This document shows, piece after piece, positions 24,958 to 33,294 of a stretch of DNA of 45,601 nucleotides (within the stretch, counting starts at the first letter, position 1; every line of letters starts with the position of its first letter). The position numbers were made by a program, and so were the translations under genes. The DNA is taken from contig DVKV01000153.1 of the NCBI GenBank assembly GCA_018715835.1, positions 1-45,601 on the forward strand. The letters are read 5' to 3'. The notes below the pieces were generated by a model. It ran no database searches and had not been told where the DNA came from. It saw only the letters and a program-made list of their open reading frames with translations. The stretch comes from Candidatus Faecousia intestinavium. GTDB taxonomy: Bacteria > Bacillota > Clostridia > Oscillospirales > Oscillospiraceae.

Positions 24958-25897
24958 ATTTGCCCAGGAATTCCCGGGTAACCTCTACAATGTGCTCCGC
25001 GCACAGGCCAAAGGCCTTCAGCACCTCGGCCGCAGGGCCGGAGAAACCGAACTGGTCATTGACACCGATGCGCTTCACCGGCACGGGATAATTCTCGCTG
25101 AGGAAGCTGCAAACTGCCTCGCCCAGTCCGCCGATGATGGAATGCTCCTCGCAGGTGATGATCTTGCCGCATTCCTTGGCCGCCTTCAGCACCAGTTCCT
25201 CATCCAGGGGCTTGATGGTAGACATGTTGATGATCCGGGCGTGGATGCCCATGCTCTCCAGGGTGTCCGCCGCCTGAATGGCCTCGTAAACCATCAGGCC
25301 GTTGGCGATGATGGCGATGTCGCTGCCGTCACGCATCACTTCGCCCTTGCCGATCTGGAAGGTGAAGCCCTCCTCGTGGAACACCGGCACTGCCAGACGT
25401 CCCATCCGCAGGTACACAGGGCCCTTGTGCTCGTAAGCGGCCTTTGTGGCAGCCTCCGCCTCCACCCCGTCAGCGGGACAGATCACCACCATGCCGGGGA
25501 TGGAGCGCATCAGGGCAAAGTCTTCGCAGCACTGATGGCTGGCGCCGTCTTCGCCCACGGACATACCGCCGTGGGAAGCGCCGATCTTTACGTTCAGCTC
25601 GGGATAGCCGATGGAGTTGCGGATCTGCTCGTAAGCGCGCCCGGAAGCGAACATGGCAAAGGAGGAGGCAAAAGGCACCAAACCGGTGGAGGCCAGACCC
25701 GCCGCCACGCACATCATATCCGCCTCGGCAATGCCGCAGTTGAAGTGCCGGTCCGGATAGGCCTTGGCAAACATTCCCGTCTTGGTAGAGCCAGCCAGAT
25801 CCGCATCCAGAACCACGATGTCGTCATGTTCCTTACCCAGTTCCACCAGGGCTTTTCCGTAACCTTCCCGGGTGGCCATTTTCTTTACATCTGCCAT
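24956..25897 (-). CDS. Transketolase, C-terminal (pyrimidine-binding) subunit
   Basis: A 313-residue protein corresponding to the second half of transketolase: the PP-binding domain (DIVVLDADLAGSTKTG near residue 28, GASHGGMSVGEDGASHQ near residue 107) and the C-terminal domain. Split transketolases are normal in many Firmicutes and archaea. The complex interconverts pentose and hexose phosphates with thiamine diphosphate. It starts one base after the N-terminal subunit, so both come from one transcript. Confidence 0.9.
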   Translation of the reverse strand: MADVKKMATREGYGKALVELGKEHDDIVVLDADLAGSTKTGMFAKAYPDRHFNCGIAEADMMCVAAGLASTGLVPFASSFAMFASGRAYEQIRNSIGYPELNVKIGASHGGMSVGEDGASHQCCEDFALMRSIPGMVVICPADGVEAEAATKAAYEHKGPVYLRMGRLAVPVFHEEGFTFQIGKGEVMRDGSDIAIIANGLMVYEAIQAADTLESMGIHARIINMSTIKPLDEELVLKAAKECGKIITCEEHSIIGGLGEAVCSFLSENYPVPVKRIGVNDQFGFSGPAAEVLKAFGLCAEHIVEVTREFLGK

Positions 25898-25898
25898 A

Positions 25899-26744
25899 TT
25901 ACATGCCCTCCAGTGCGGTGAGTTTTTCCTTCAGTTCGGCCATCGCCTGCTCATACTGGGCATCGTTGGGGGCCACGCCGTGCCAGCCGGCGTTGTTTTC
26001 CATGAAGGACACATCCTTGCCCTTGACGGTGTGCATCACAATGGCGCTGGGCTTGCCGGTGATGGTTTTCGCCTCATCCATGGCCTGCTCAATGGCATCA
26101 AAGTCGTGACCGTCAATCATCCGGACATGGAAGCCGAAGGCCTCCAGCTTGGCGTCGATGGGATAGGGGCTCATGACCTTGGCCACGTCTCCGTCGATCT
26201 GCAGGCCGTTGTTGTCCACAATCACACACAGATTGTCCAGGTGATAATGGCTGGCAAACATGCAGGCCTCCCACACCTGGCCCTCCTGAATCTCGCCGTC
26301 ACCCAGCAGGGTATACACCCGGTAATCCTGCTTTTTCAGCTTGCCCGCCAGCGCCATGCCGCAGGCGGCAGAAATGCCCTGGCCCAGAGAGCCGGTGGAC
26401 ATATCCACACCGGGGACGGAGTTCATGTTGGGGTGGCCCTGAAGATAGCTGCCCACCTTCCGCAGCGTCAGCAAATCCTCCACCGGGAAGAAGCCCCGAT
26501 GGGCCAGAGCCGCATACAGCCCCGGAGCGCAATGCCCCTTGGACAGCACGAAACGATCCCGATCCGCCCACTGGGGATTGGACGGGTCTACCCGCAGTTC
26601 CCGAAAATACAGATACGTCAGCATGTCCGCAGCGGACAGACTGCCGCCGGGATGACCGCACTTGGCTGCGTGGGTACTCTCAATGATTCCCATGCGCACT
26701 TTGCAGGCAGTAACCTGCAGCTGCTTCTTTTCCTGGGCTGTCAT
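25899..26744 (-). CDS. Transketolase, N-terminal (thiamine diphosphate) subunit
   Basis: A 281-residue protein with the thiamine diphosphate/Mg motif LLGDGEIQEGQVWEA through IVDNNG near residues 145-175. The N-terminal KCGHPGGSLSAADML and LSKGHCAPGLYAAL are typical of transketolase. The ATG at 26744 follows AAGGAGGATTCT. It is the first gene of the two-gene split transketolase unit and partners the 313-residue subunit downstream. In the non-oxidative pentose pathway it supplies ribose-5-phosphate. Confidence 0.92.
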   Translation of the reverse strand: MTAQEKKQLQVTACKVRMGIIESTHAAKCGHPGGSLSAADMLTYLYFRELRVDPSNPQWADRDRFVLSKGHCAPGLYAALAHRGFFPVEDLLTLRKVGSYLQGHPNMNSVPGVDMSTGSLGQGISAACGMALAGKLKKQDYRVYTLLGDGEIQEGQVWEACMFASHYHLDNLCVIVDNNGLQIDGDVAKVMSPYPIDAKLEAFGFHVRMIDGHDFDAIEQAMDEAKTITGKPSAIVMHTVKGKDVSFMENNAGWHGVAPNDAQYEQAMAELKEKLTALEGM

Positions 26745-26787
26745 AGAATCCTCCTTATATCTTTGGCAAATTGCCATACCTCCGCTA

Positions 26788-26804
26788 GTATAACATCATT
26801 ATAC
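26788..26804. promoter_or_regulatory. Inverted repeat over the transketolase -10 box
   Basis: GTATAA-CATCA-TTATAC is a perfect six-base dyad with a five-base centre. It overlaps the -10 element and the start-site region of the transketolase promoter, so it could be a repressor site. AT-richness makes chance occurrence possible. Confidence 0.35.
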
Positions 26805-26827
26805 ATGGATTCGACTTTATTTGTCAA
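26798..26827 (-). promoter_or_regulatory. Promoter of the split transketolase operon
   Basis: Minus-strand TTGACA (26827-26822), an 18-base spacer and TATAAT (26803-26798), 54 bases before the ATG. A hairpin at 26841-26858 (GAAAAGC with GCTTTTC) lies just upstream and may end the preceding envelope-gene transcript. Confidence 0.8.
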
Positions 26828-26872
26828 TGTCCGGACTGGCGAAAAGCCGGCGCTTTTCCCAAAGCCTTTTGT

Positions 26873-27865
26873 TCATCCTATAAAATCGGCAGCGCTTTTC
26901 CTGGATCTTCTCCCCAGGGACCGGATCACCAGAGCCAAAGCCACCACCGCCAGCAGGCAGGCGCTCATGACGCTGTAGGCAAAAACAGCCTCGTTGCCCC
27001 GGCGCTGGACATAGTATTCCATATATCCGGCGGCGCCCACCCCGGCGGCCTGAAGCAGCCATAGAAGGACATACCACCACCGCAGGCCCGTGCGCTTTAC
27101 CAGCCGCACCGAGAACAGCACCGCGGCAAAGGCCATGACCACCGCCGCCAGCACCTGCACCATGCTTACAAAGCCATTGCTCCGGAAAAACAGGGAGTCG
27201 TAGCGGGTGCTGTCCAGCACCACCTGGGAAGCCCCGTAGAACAGCAGGAAGATCAGGCAGGTATCTCCGTCCTGTTTTCTCCCCCGGCTGCGCCATTCAA
27301 AAATGGCCAGTCCCACAAACAGCGCCCCCGCCACCATGGCCTGAATCACAAAGGTTGCCAATCGGTATTCCAGCTGGCCGGAAACCGCATTGGTCACCGG
27401 GTACACAAAGGGCAGGGACTGAACTTTTTCCACAATCTGCCCCCGGTCAGAGCTATTGAAAAAGGAAGCCAGCCGTCCCACCGCCATCCCGGCGCAGCCG
27501 GCAATGGCCATACAGTCCAGCATCTGGGGCAGATTCCGGTTCAGAAACAGCACCCGGACAATCCCTGCCCCCAGCAGGCATCCTGCAAATGCTCCCAGCA
27601 GGGCAAACCCGCCGGAAGTATGGTCCGTCATGGCAGCCCAGAAGCTTTCATAGCTGTCCGCCCGGCAGTACCAGTGGACAAACCGTGCCAGAATCAGGCT
27701 CAGCACCAGACACACCGGCACCGCCACGAACCCGGCAATGGCGTTTCCTGTTTTTCCCAGGTAGAAGGCCAGGAAAAAGCAGATGCTCACCGCCGCCGCT
27801 GCCGTGAGAATCAGGGCATTCCAGGACAGGAAGGTCTCTCCCATAATCATGGCATATTGTTCCAT
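26873..27865 (-). CDS. Lgt-like multi-pass membrane protein with altered signature
   Basis: A 330-residue membrane protein with about eight or more hydrophobic helices. It resembles prolipoprotein diacylglyceryl transferase (Lgt): SGGFALLGAFAG near residue 85 aligns with Lgt SGGLSFHGGLIG, and VGRLASFFNSSDRG near residue 130 with the Lgt GRIGNFINGE signature. The His of the first motif and the Glu of the second are missing, so ordinary lipoprotein lipidation is doubtful. The start ATG 27865 lies three bases past the stop of the NAGPA gene. It is the last gene of an envelope-like group. A different lipid or glycan transfer is possible but not shown. Confidence 0.65.
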   Translation of the reverse strand: MEQYAMIMGETFLSWNALILTAAAAVSICFFLAFYLGKTGNAIAGFVAVPVCLVLSLILARFVHWYCRADSYESFWAAMTDHTSGGFALLGAFAGCLLGAGIVRVLFLNRNLPQMLDCMAIAGCAGMAVGRLASFFNSSDRGQIVEKVQSLPFVYPVTNAVSGQLEYRLATFVIQAMVAGALFVGLAIFEWRSRGRKQDGDTCLIFLLFYGASQVVLDSTRYDSLFFRSNGFVSMVQVLAAVVMAFAAVLFSVRLVKRTGLRWWYVLLWLLQAAGVGAAGYMEYYVQRRGNEAVFAYSVMSACLLAVVALALVIRSLGRRSRKSAADFIG

Positions 27866-27868
27866 GTC

Positions 27869-29128
27869 TCAGCCCCCCCCCGGCACCGCCGTGGCAAAGT
27901 AGATGATATCGCTGATTTTCCGCTGCTGACCGTACACCGGCCGGTTCACCAGCTCATCGTTCATGACAATGGTAGCCGTCTGACCGCCGTCCAGGCAGTA
28001 GGCATTCTGGCAGCCGGTGGCGGCAATGTTTTTGGCGAACATGGCCACCGTGGGAATCTCCTGATAGATGCCCTGGGTATTGGCCGTGGCCACAATATAG
28101 TGCAGAGGGCCCATCTGGCACAGGGCGGCCCGGGCATAGCCCTCGTTGATTTCGCCCACACCGTACCACTGGGGATTCTTCACCTCGTAGTTATCCACCA
28201 GCACCGGTCCGAAAGCCAGGGAGAAGGAAATGTTGTTCTCATCCACGAACTTCTGAACATCCTCCACCGTCAGCACCTCTCCGCCGTAGGTAAAGTGCAT
28301 ATTGCCGTCGGTGTCAATATAGCAGGTCTCGGCATAGGTGCCCTCCACCCGACGGGCCACGCCTTCATAGACCACGGCGCCAAAGTCCCGGAACCGGTAA
28401 AAGTCTCCCGCGGAGGCCACCACCGCATTGACGCTGGCCGCCATCTCCGTGGTCAGATACTGCATTTCCGAACCGTACTCTCCCCCGGCCAGATGCCGGC
28501 GGAACTGGGACGGGTGGGATACCTTGATTTCCGAGAAGGTGTACACCGAGCCATCGTGGACTTCCTTCCAGGTGATGGCAAAAATGCTGTCGTCCAGATA
28601 ATACTGCACGGTGCTGTCCTCATACCGCTCCCCATCCGGCTGAAAATACACCGGCTGATCTTCCAGCAGCCAGGCAGCGTCTTCCAGCACCTGAGCCAGT
28701 TCTTCAGGATCGTTGGACTGTCCGTAGCACGCCGGGTTTGGCTCCGGGGCCACCTGAACACCGTCTTCAATCCAGTATTTTTTCCGAACCGGCTCCACTT
28801 CCACCTCTTCAATCTCCGGCTTTTCCCCGGATGCCAGCGCGACTTTCACCGCGTCATGGCGCAGTGTGACATATTGTTCAAAATCCGCCAGCACATTCTG
28901 GTCCTGAATCTGTTTCACCTGGGCGGGTTGATTCTGTCCAATGGTCACGACCATCCGGTACAGCAGGGCAGCCGTTGCAAAGCAGGAGGCCGGGATGATC
29001 ACCAGGCCCAGCAGAATCAGCAGCGCCCAGCTTCCGGCGCTCCGCTTTTTCCGGGGTTTTTCCGGCTGGGGCGCCGTATTTCTGGGAGGGTTGCCAGGTT
29101 TTCTGGCAAATTTCGGTTGATATGCCAT
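27869..29128 (-). CDS. Phosphodiester glycosidase (NAGPA domain) family, membrane-anchored
   Basis: A 419-residue protein. The N-terminus is Pro/Lys-rich and cytoplasmic, followed by one transmembrane helix at about residues 33-60 and an extracellular domain. The C-terminal third (VGEINEGYARAALCQMGP, then CLDGGQTATIVMN) is the NAGPA domain, which cleaves sugar-phosphate phosphodiester bonds in related enzymes; LDGG is its conserved core. AAGGAGGAAAAGTC precedes the ATG at 29128. Neighbours are a small membrane protein and an Lgt-like protein, which suggests work on cell-surface glycans or teichoic-type polymers. Confidence 0.8.
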   Translation of the reverse strand: MAYQPKFARKPGNPPRNTAPQPEKPRKKRSAGSWALLILLGLVIIPASCFATAALLYRMVVTIGQNQPAQVKQIQDQNVLADFEQYVTLRHDAVKVALASGEKPEIEEVEVEPVRKKYWIEDGVQVAPEPNPACYGQSNDPEELAQVLEDAAWLLEDQPVYFQPDGERYEDSTVQYYLDDSIFAITWKEVHDGSVYTFSEIKVSHPSQFRRHLAGGEYGSEMQYLTTEMAASVNAVVASAGDFYRFRDFGAVVYEGVARRVEGTYAETCYIDTDGNMHFTYGGEVLTVEDVQKFVDENNISFSLAFGPVLVDNYEVKNPQWYGVGEINEGYARAALCQMGPLHYIVATANTQGIYQEIPTVAMFAKNIAATGCQNAYCLDGGQTATIVMNDELVNRPVYGQQRKISDIIYFATAVPGGG

Positions 29129-29140
29129 GACTTTTCCTCC

Positions 29141-29776
29141 TTAGGCCAGCCCCGCCGAAAAGGCGCTGAGCAGCTCTTCATCCGGGATCACCCACCATTG
29201 GTCCTCCCGGCACACCAGGCGCCAGGTGCTGTTCCACGTCCGGGTGGTCTGGGCCTGGTCCAGGGCCTCCTGACAGGCCTGTTCCAGCACCTGATCAATG
29301 AGATCCTGCCGGAAATTGTTGTTCTCATCATAAAGCTCCGCCATTTCCGTGGCTGCCTCCACCCGCTGATTCATCAGATCATGGCTGCGGGTCTGAAAAT
29401 CCCGGGTCATGGCTTCCACATCCAGAGCGGTGATGACTGCATCCCGGGCAAAGCCGCCGTCCAGGACATAGCATTCCCCGGAAAGCTGGCAGGACATACT
29501 CTCCCGGAACGCATCCCAGAACCGGGCCGCCATGGGGTCGGAGGGTACACTGTCCACCCCCAACGCCGGCTGACCATCCAAAAGCTGGGCCGCTGCCGCC
29601 AGATCTCCCCCGGACAGGGCTTGGGCCAGCTGCTCCGAGCAGTTTTCCGCCTCCTGGGGGATTTCCACCGCCAATGTGGGATGATTCAGGCCGTACAGAC
29701 TGATTCCCACCGTTCCCAGCATCAGTACCAATCCCACGACGGCAAAAATACCGGCAATTACCCTGGCAAATTTCAT
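29141..29776 (-). CDS. Small membrane-anchored protein of unknown function
   Basis: A 211-residue protein. Residues 1-30 hold a single transmembrane segment (ARVIAGIFAVVGLVLMLGTV), and the rest is acidic, Ala/Glu/Gln-rich and probably outside the cell. There are two exported Cys near residues 105-110 (MSCQLSGECY) that could form a disulphide. No family was recognised. It lies 12 bases before the NAGPA gene with a shared direction, so it is likely part of the same surface process. The ATG at 29776 lies behind a GGAAGGAAG purine run. Confidence 0.6.
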   Translation of the reverse strand: MKFARVIAGIFAVVGLVLMLGTVGISLYGLNHPTLAVEIPQEAENCSEQLAQALSGGDLAAAAQLLDGQPALGVDSVPSDPMAARFWDAFRESMSCQLSGECYVLDGGFARDAVITALDVEAMTRDFQTRSHDLMNQRVEAATEMAELYDENNNFRQDLIDQVLEQACQEALDQAQTTRTWNSTWRLVCREDQWWVIPDEELLSAFSAGLA

Positions 29777-29810
29777 AGCGATTTTTCTTCCTTCCTCACA
29801 CCTGTCAAAA

Positions 29811-29836
29811 TGCACCGCCCAACGGGGAGCGGTGCA
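29811..29836 (-). terminator. Probable terminator after the GT4 gene
   Basis: TGCACCGC pairs with GCGGTGCA across a ten-base loop (29836-29811), followed on the minus strand by TTTTGACAG. It lies between the glycosyltransferase and the downstream envelope genes, so those may need partial read-through or an unseen promoter. Confidence 0.6.
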
Positions 29837-29841
29837 AATGG

Positions 29842-31011
29842 TCACAGTACGGATTCGTAAACGTTTTCAATGGCTTCGCCGAAGGCTTTCTTATCAAAGG
29901 CCGAGGCAATCTGTTCGCTGCGCCTGGCGGCAGCATCCCGCCACTTGGGATTATGGCACATCGCATCGATGGCCTGGAGGAACTCCTCGGCGCTGGTATA
30001 CTCATAGCCGTTCTGGCCCTCCTGAAGCACATCCGCCAGGCAGTCATCCTGCCGGCACAGCAGGGGCAGGCCGTTGGCTGCCGCCTCAATGTAGGTCAGT
30101 CCCTGGGTTTCACTGGTGGAGGCACTGACGAACACATCCCCCAACTGGTAATAATACTGTACTTCAGAGGGGTCCACCATGCCGGTGAAGATCACATATT
30201 GCGCCACTCCCAGCCGCTCTGCCTGTTCCTCCAGGTCCAGCCGGGCAGGGCCGTCGCCTACAATCAGGAATTTCAGATTGGGGTTCTGCTTCCGGGCCTG
30301 GGCGAACAGATTCATCAGCTCTCCCAGGTTCTTTTCTCCGCCCAGGCGGCCCAGGTTCAGCATTACCTGATCCTCGTCGGCAATGCCCAGCGCCCGGCGC
30401 CGTTCCAGGCGCTGCTGCGGGGTCAGCCGCTTGTGGTGCTGCTCCAGGCTGATGCCGCTGGGCACCACGCTGATGGGGGCCCGCATTCCATAGCTTTGCA
30501 GGGTATTCTCCACCTTCTGGGTGGGTGCCACCAGGGATTTCACCTGTTTGAGCCGGTGTCGGGAGAGTACCTTGGCCAGGTAATCCCCCAGGCGTTTGCT
30601 GGGGATCACATATGAGGTCAGATACTGCTCATACAGGGTGTGGTAGGTATGTACGATGGGTGCGCCGGTGATCCGGGAAATCCGGGCAGCAAACTGAAAG
30701 CTGAAAAACTCGCACTGGCTGTGAACCACATCCGGCTTCCAGTCGATGATCTCCTGAATCAGCTTGTGCCGATAAGACACTGGCATCCGCAGGTTGGGAT
30801 ACACCGCCTTCAGGGGGATGGAGCGAATATAATAGACCGCCCCTTCTTTATGGGAATGCAGGTTGTTGGAAATCGTCAGAATCTTCACATCGTGGCCGTT
30901 GGCCGTCAGTTCGTCAAACAAATTTTTCACCGAGGTGACCACACCGTTGGTATCGGTGGTGAACAGATCGGTGGTAATCAGGATCTTCAATTTGGTGTCC
31001 TGGGATGGCAT
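29842..31011 (-). CDS. GT4-family glycosyltransferase, diacylglycerol glucosyltransferase-like
   Basis: A 389-residue GT-B enzyme. The N-terminal acceptor domain begins LKILITTDLFTTDTNGVVTS, as in lipid glucosyltransferases and related mannosyltransferases. HSQCEFFSFQFAARI and VHTYHTLYEQYLTSYV follow. The donor-binding domain has LNLGRLGGEKNL and the E-x7-E type motif in SETQGLTYIEAAANG. It most resembles enzymes that glycosylate diacylglycerol to make membrane glycolipids; the sugar and acceptor are not certain. The ATG at 31011 is chosen because GGAGGG lies eight bases upstream; ATGs at 31029 and 31059 are weaker. Confidence 0.85.
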   Translation of the reverse strand: MPSQDTKLKILITTDLFTTDTNGVVTSVKNLFDELTANGHDVKILTISNNLHSHKEGAVYYIRSIPLKAVYPNLRMPVSYRHKLIQEIIDWKPDVVHSQCEFFSFQFAARISRITGAPIVHTYHTLYEQYLTSYVIPSKRLGDYLAKVLSRHRLKQVKSLVAPTQKVENTLQSYGMRAPISVVPSGISLEQHHKRLTPQQRLERRRALGIADEDQVMLNLGRLGGEKNLGELMNLFAQARKQNPNLKFLIVGDGPARLDLEEQAERLGVAQYVIFTGMVDPSEVQYYYQLGDVFVSASTSETQGLTYIEAAANGLPLLCRQDDCLADVLQEGQNGYEYTSAEEFLQAIDAMCHNPKWRDAAARRSEQIASAFDKKAFGEAIENVYESVL

Positions 31012-31071
31012 GCATTCTCCCTCCGTCATTGCCAAAATTCCTTTTTCCTGGAAATACAACTATGTTCTTTT

Positions 31072-31077
31072 ATTATA
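31072..31077 (-). promoter_or_regulatory. Extended -10 of the glycosyltransferase gene
   Basis: Minus-strand TGATATAAT gives a consensus -10 (31077-31072) with an extended TG. The -35 region is poor. The gap 31078-31164 to the divergent VanY promoter shows no other clear element. Confidence 0.5.
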
Positions 31078-31164
31078 TCAGATTCCCGCTAAATTTCTAT
31101 GGGCAAACTTCTTAAGTTTTCTTTAGATTTTCCCTGGGGCATTGTTAACCCTTGGGAAGAATTG

Positions 31165-31193
31165 TTGGCTTTTTCCAGAATTTGTGCTACAAT
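31165..31193 (+). promoter_or_regulatory. Promoter of the VanY-type carboxypeptidase gene
   Basis: TTGGCT (31165-31170), 17 bases, then TACAAT (31188-31193) preceded by TG at 31185-31186. It lies 28 bases before the ATG. Confidence 0.6.
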
Positions 31194-31221
31194 GACGAAA
31201 ATAACCCCTTGGAGGTTCGCC

Positions 31222-32625
31222 ATGAATGTCAAAGTCCGTTGGATTCTGCCCGCTGCCGGGCTGCTGCTGTTTCTGGCCGCAGTGGGCATGGGTATCTGGC
31301 ACTGGTATGACAACAACGTCGACCGCAGCGGCTGGATTGAAAAAGACGGGCAGCGGATTTATCGGGACTTTTATGCAGACCCGGTTTCCGGATGGCTGGA
31401 GCTGCCGGAGGGCACCTACTATTTCCCTTCCGACGGCATTCCCTGCACCGGCTGGCAGAAGCTGAACGGGTTTACATACTATTTTGGTGACGACGGCGTC
31501 ATGACCACCGGCTGGCTGGAGCAGAACGGCAAGCGCTACTACTTTGGAGACAACGGGGCCATGGTTCCCGGCTGGCTCTGGCTGGGAGAAGATCGATACT
31601 ACTTCCGGGATGGTTATGCCGTCACCGGCTGGCAGGAGATTGAGGGACAAACCTATTATTTTGATGATGAGGGCATCATGGCCGCCGGATTTACCAATAT
31701 TGAGGGAGACCGTTACCACTTCAGCGAAGACGGCATTCTTACCATTGGTTTTGCGGACATTGACGGCAGCCGGTATTACTTTGGAGAGGACGGCGTTCTG
31801 GTCACGGGACTGACCGAAATTGAGGGACAGACCTATCAGTTTGGAACAGACGGGGCAATGTTCACCGGCTGGGAAATTACGGACTCCGGGCGGCGGTATT
31901 TCCTGGCCGATGGGCCCATGGCCCTGGGCTGGCAGAGTGTGGAGGGTCAGACCTGTTACTTTGGAGAGGACGGTTTTCTGGTCTCCGGCTGGGTGAACCG
32001 GGGAGAATACCGCTGCTACCTCTACCCGGAGGGGGGCTGTGCCATCGGGCCCGCGCAAATTGACGGGGAAACCCACTACTTCTCCCCCGGAGGACTGGAA
32101 GTGATTCTGGTCAACGCCCTGAATCCGGTGCCGGACTATTTTAAGCGGGATCTGGTAAATGTGGTGGATTACCACGATGTGGACCGGCGGTGTTACGACG
32201 CCCTGGTGCAGATGCTGGACGACTGCACCGCCGCCGGTATTGAATACGACTTCAACTCCGCTTATCGCACCGTGGAAGAGCAGGCCCAGATTCTGGCCCA
32301 GCGCACCCAGGAGTACATGGACTACTACGAGTGGGAAGAAGAAAAGGCCCGGGAAAAAGCCTTGGAAACCGTGGCCCTGCCCGGCACCAGCGAACACAAC
32401 CTGGGGCTGGCGGTGGATCTGCTGGGCAGCCAAGCGGTGGCCTGGTTCCAGGAGCACTGCTGGGACTATGGCTTCATCGTCCGCTACGCCGCGGACAAGC
32501 AGGACTACACCGGCATCACCAATGAGCCCTGGCACTTCCGGTATGTGGGAAAGGAAGTAGCCCTGGAGCTGAAGGACTCCGGGCTGTGCCTGGAGGAATA
32601 TCTGGGGGCACCCCCGGCCGGATAA
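31222..32625 (+). CDS. Cell-wall-binding-repeat protein with VanY-type D,D-carboxypeptidase domain
   Basis: A 467-residue protein. An N-terminal signal or anchor helix covers residues 8-26. About 12 tandem repeats of roughly 20 residues follow (residues 50-300; pattern TGWxxxxGxxYYFxxDGxM), the choline/glucan-binding repeat type. The C-terminal M15B peptidase domain (residues 320-460) has zinc ligands in SEHNLGLAVD (His392, Asp399) and PWHFRYVG (His438). It should trim D-alanine ends of peptidoglycan stems at the cell surface, targeted by the repeats. Some repeats diverge (AAGF, TIGF, IGPA in place of TGW). The ATG at 31222 follows TTGGAGG. Confidence 0.88.
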   Translation: MNVKVRWILPAAGLLLFLAAVGMGIWHWYDNNVDRSGWIEKDGQRIYRDFYADPVSGWLELPEGTYYFPSDGIPCTGWQKLNGFTYYFGDDGVMTTGWLEQNGKRYYFGDNGAMVPGWLWLGEDRYYFRDGYAVTGWQEIEGQTYYFDDEGIMAAGFTNIEGDRYHFSEDGILTIGFADIDGSRYYFGEDGVLVTGLTEIEGQTYQFGTDGAMFTGWEITDSGRRYFLADGPMALGWQSVEGQTCYFGEDGFLVSGWVNRGEYRCYLYPEGGCAIGPAQIDGETHYFSPGGLEVILVNALNPVPDYFKRDLVNVVDYHDVDRRCYDALVQMLDDCTAAGIEYDFNSAYRTVEEQAQILAQRTQEYMDYYEWEEEKAREKALETVALPGTSEHNLGLAVDLLGSQAVAWFQEHCWDYGFIVRYAADKQDYTGITNEPWHFRYVGKEVALELKDSGLCLEEYLGAPPAG

Positions 32626-32660
32626 AACAAAAGCCGCCGAATCTTCTGATTCGGCGGCAA
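32625..32660. terminator. Bidirectional terminator between VanY and HD genes
   Basis: GCCGCCGAATC pairs perfectly with GATTCGGCGGC (32633-32658). On the minus strand the stem is followed by TTTTGTTTT, a good terminator for the HD gene; on the plus strand by AAATTTATT, a weaker one for the VanY gene. Confidence 0.85.
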
Positions 32661-32662
32661 AT

Positions 32663-33238
32663 TTATTGGTTTTTCTGCTCCGATGCTGCAATTTTCTCCC
32701 GGGTCCACTGGTCAATTTCCTGTTTCAGTTCCCGCAGATAGGGAGAAAACCGCACGTTTTCCGCCCCATAGGTCAGCTGGAGGCTGTATTCCAGGGGAAG
32801 CCAGGAATCAATGTCCGATTCATTGTGCTGGATCACCGCTTCCAGCCGGTCCAGTGCCTTGTAAAGCTTTGCCTCTCCGGTTTTCTGGGCGTTCATCTCT
32901 TCCAGAAGACTTTCCCACTCTCCCCGGACGTCCGCCGGGAGGGTCTGAATCCAGCGGTCAAACAGATCGTCCTCCCGCCGGGAATCGGCATCGGTTTTGA
33001 CAAAAGTGGGGATGTCCCCGGTAAAAGCCTCCCCCAGGTCATGGATCAGGCACATCCGGATCACCCGGTTCAAATCCAGCTCGGGAAACTCCCCGGTAAG
33101 AAGCATGGCCATCAGTGCCAGCCGCCAGGAATGCTCCGCCACGCTTTCGGGTCTTCCTGTGGAAGTGACACAGTGACGGGTATTGCATTTGAGTTTCTCC
33201 GCCACCCGGAGAATCTTCAGAAGTTGCGCAGGTTGCAC
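32663..33238 (-). CDS. HD-domain phosphohydrolase, YfbR/HDDC2-like
   Basis: A 191-residue HD protein. The metal-binding residues appear as His in SVAEHSWRLALMA (near residue 35), the HD pair in CLIHDLGEAFTGDIP (near residue 70) and an Asp in KALDRLEAVIQH. Proteins of this shape include 5'-deoxynucleotidases such as YfbR and human HDDC2, which hydrolyse dNMPs; the substrate here is inferred. The start is GTG 33238 with AAGGAG seven bases upstream. It stands apart from the ABC operon, separated by that operon's terminator, and ends at a strong shared terminator. Confidence 0.8.
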   Translation of the reverse strand: MQPAQLLKILRVAEKLKCNTRHCVTSTGRPESVAEHSWRLALMAMLLTGEFPELDLNRVIRMCLIHDLGEAFTGDIPTFVKTDADSRREDDLFDRWIQTLPADVRGEWESLLEEMNAQKTGEAKLYKALDRLEAVIQHNESDIDSWLPLEYSLQLTYGAENVRFSPYLRELKQEIDQWTREKIAASEQKNQ

Positions 33239-33253
33239 AGGTTATCTCCTTTT

Positions 33254-33285
33254 CAAAAAGTCAGCGGGCCGGAAATCCGGCCCGC
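33254..33285 (-). terminator. Terminator of the ABC importer operon
   Basis: GCGGGCCGG pairs with CCGGCCCGC around a four-base loop (33285-33264), followed on the minus strand by TGACTTTTTG. It lies nine bases after the ATPase stop. Confidence 0.85.
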
Positions 33286-33294
33286 ATGGTGTTT

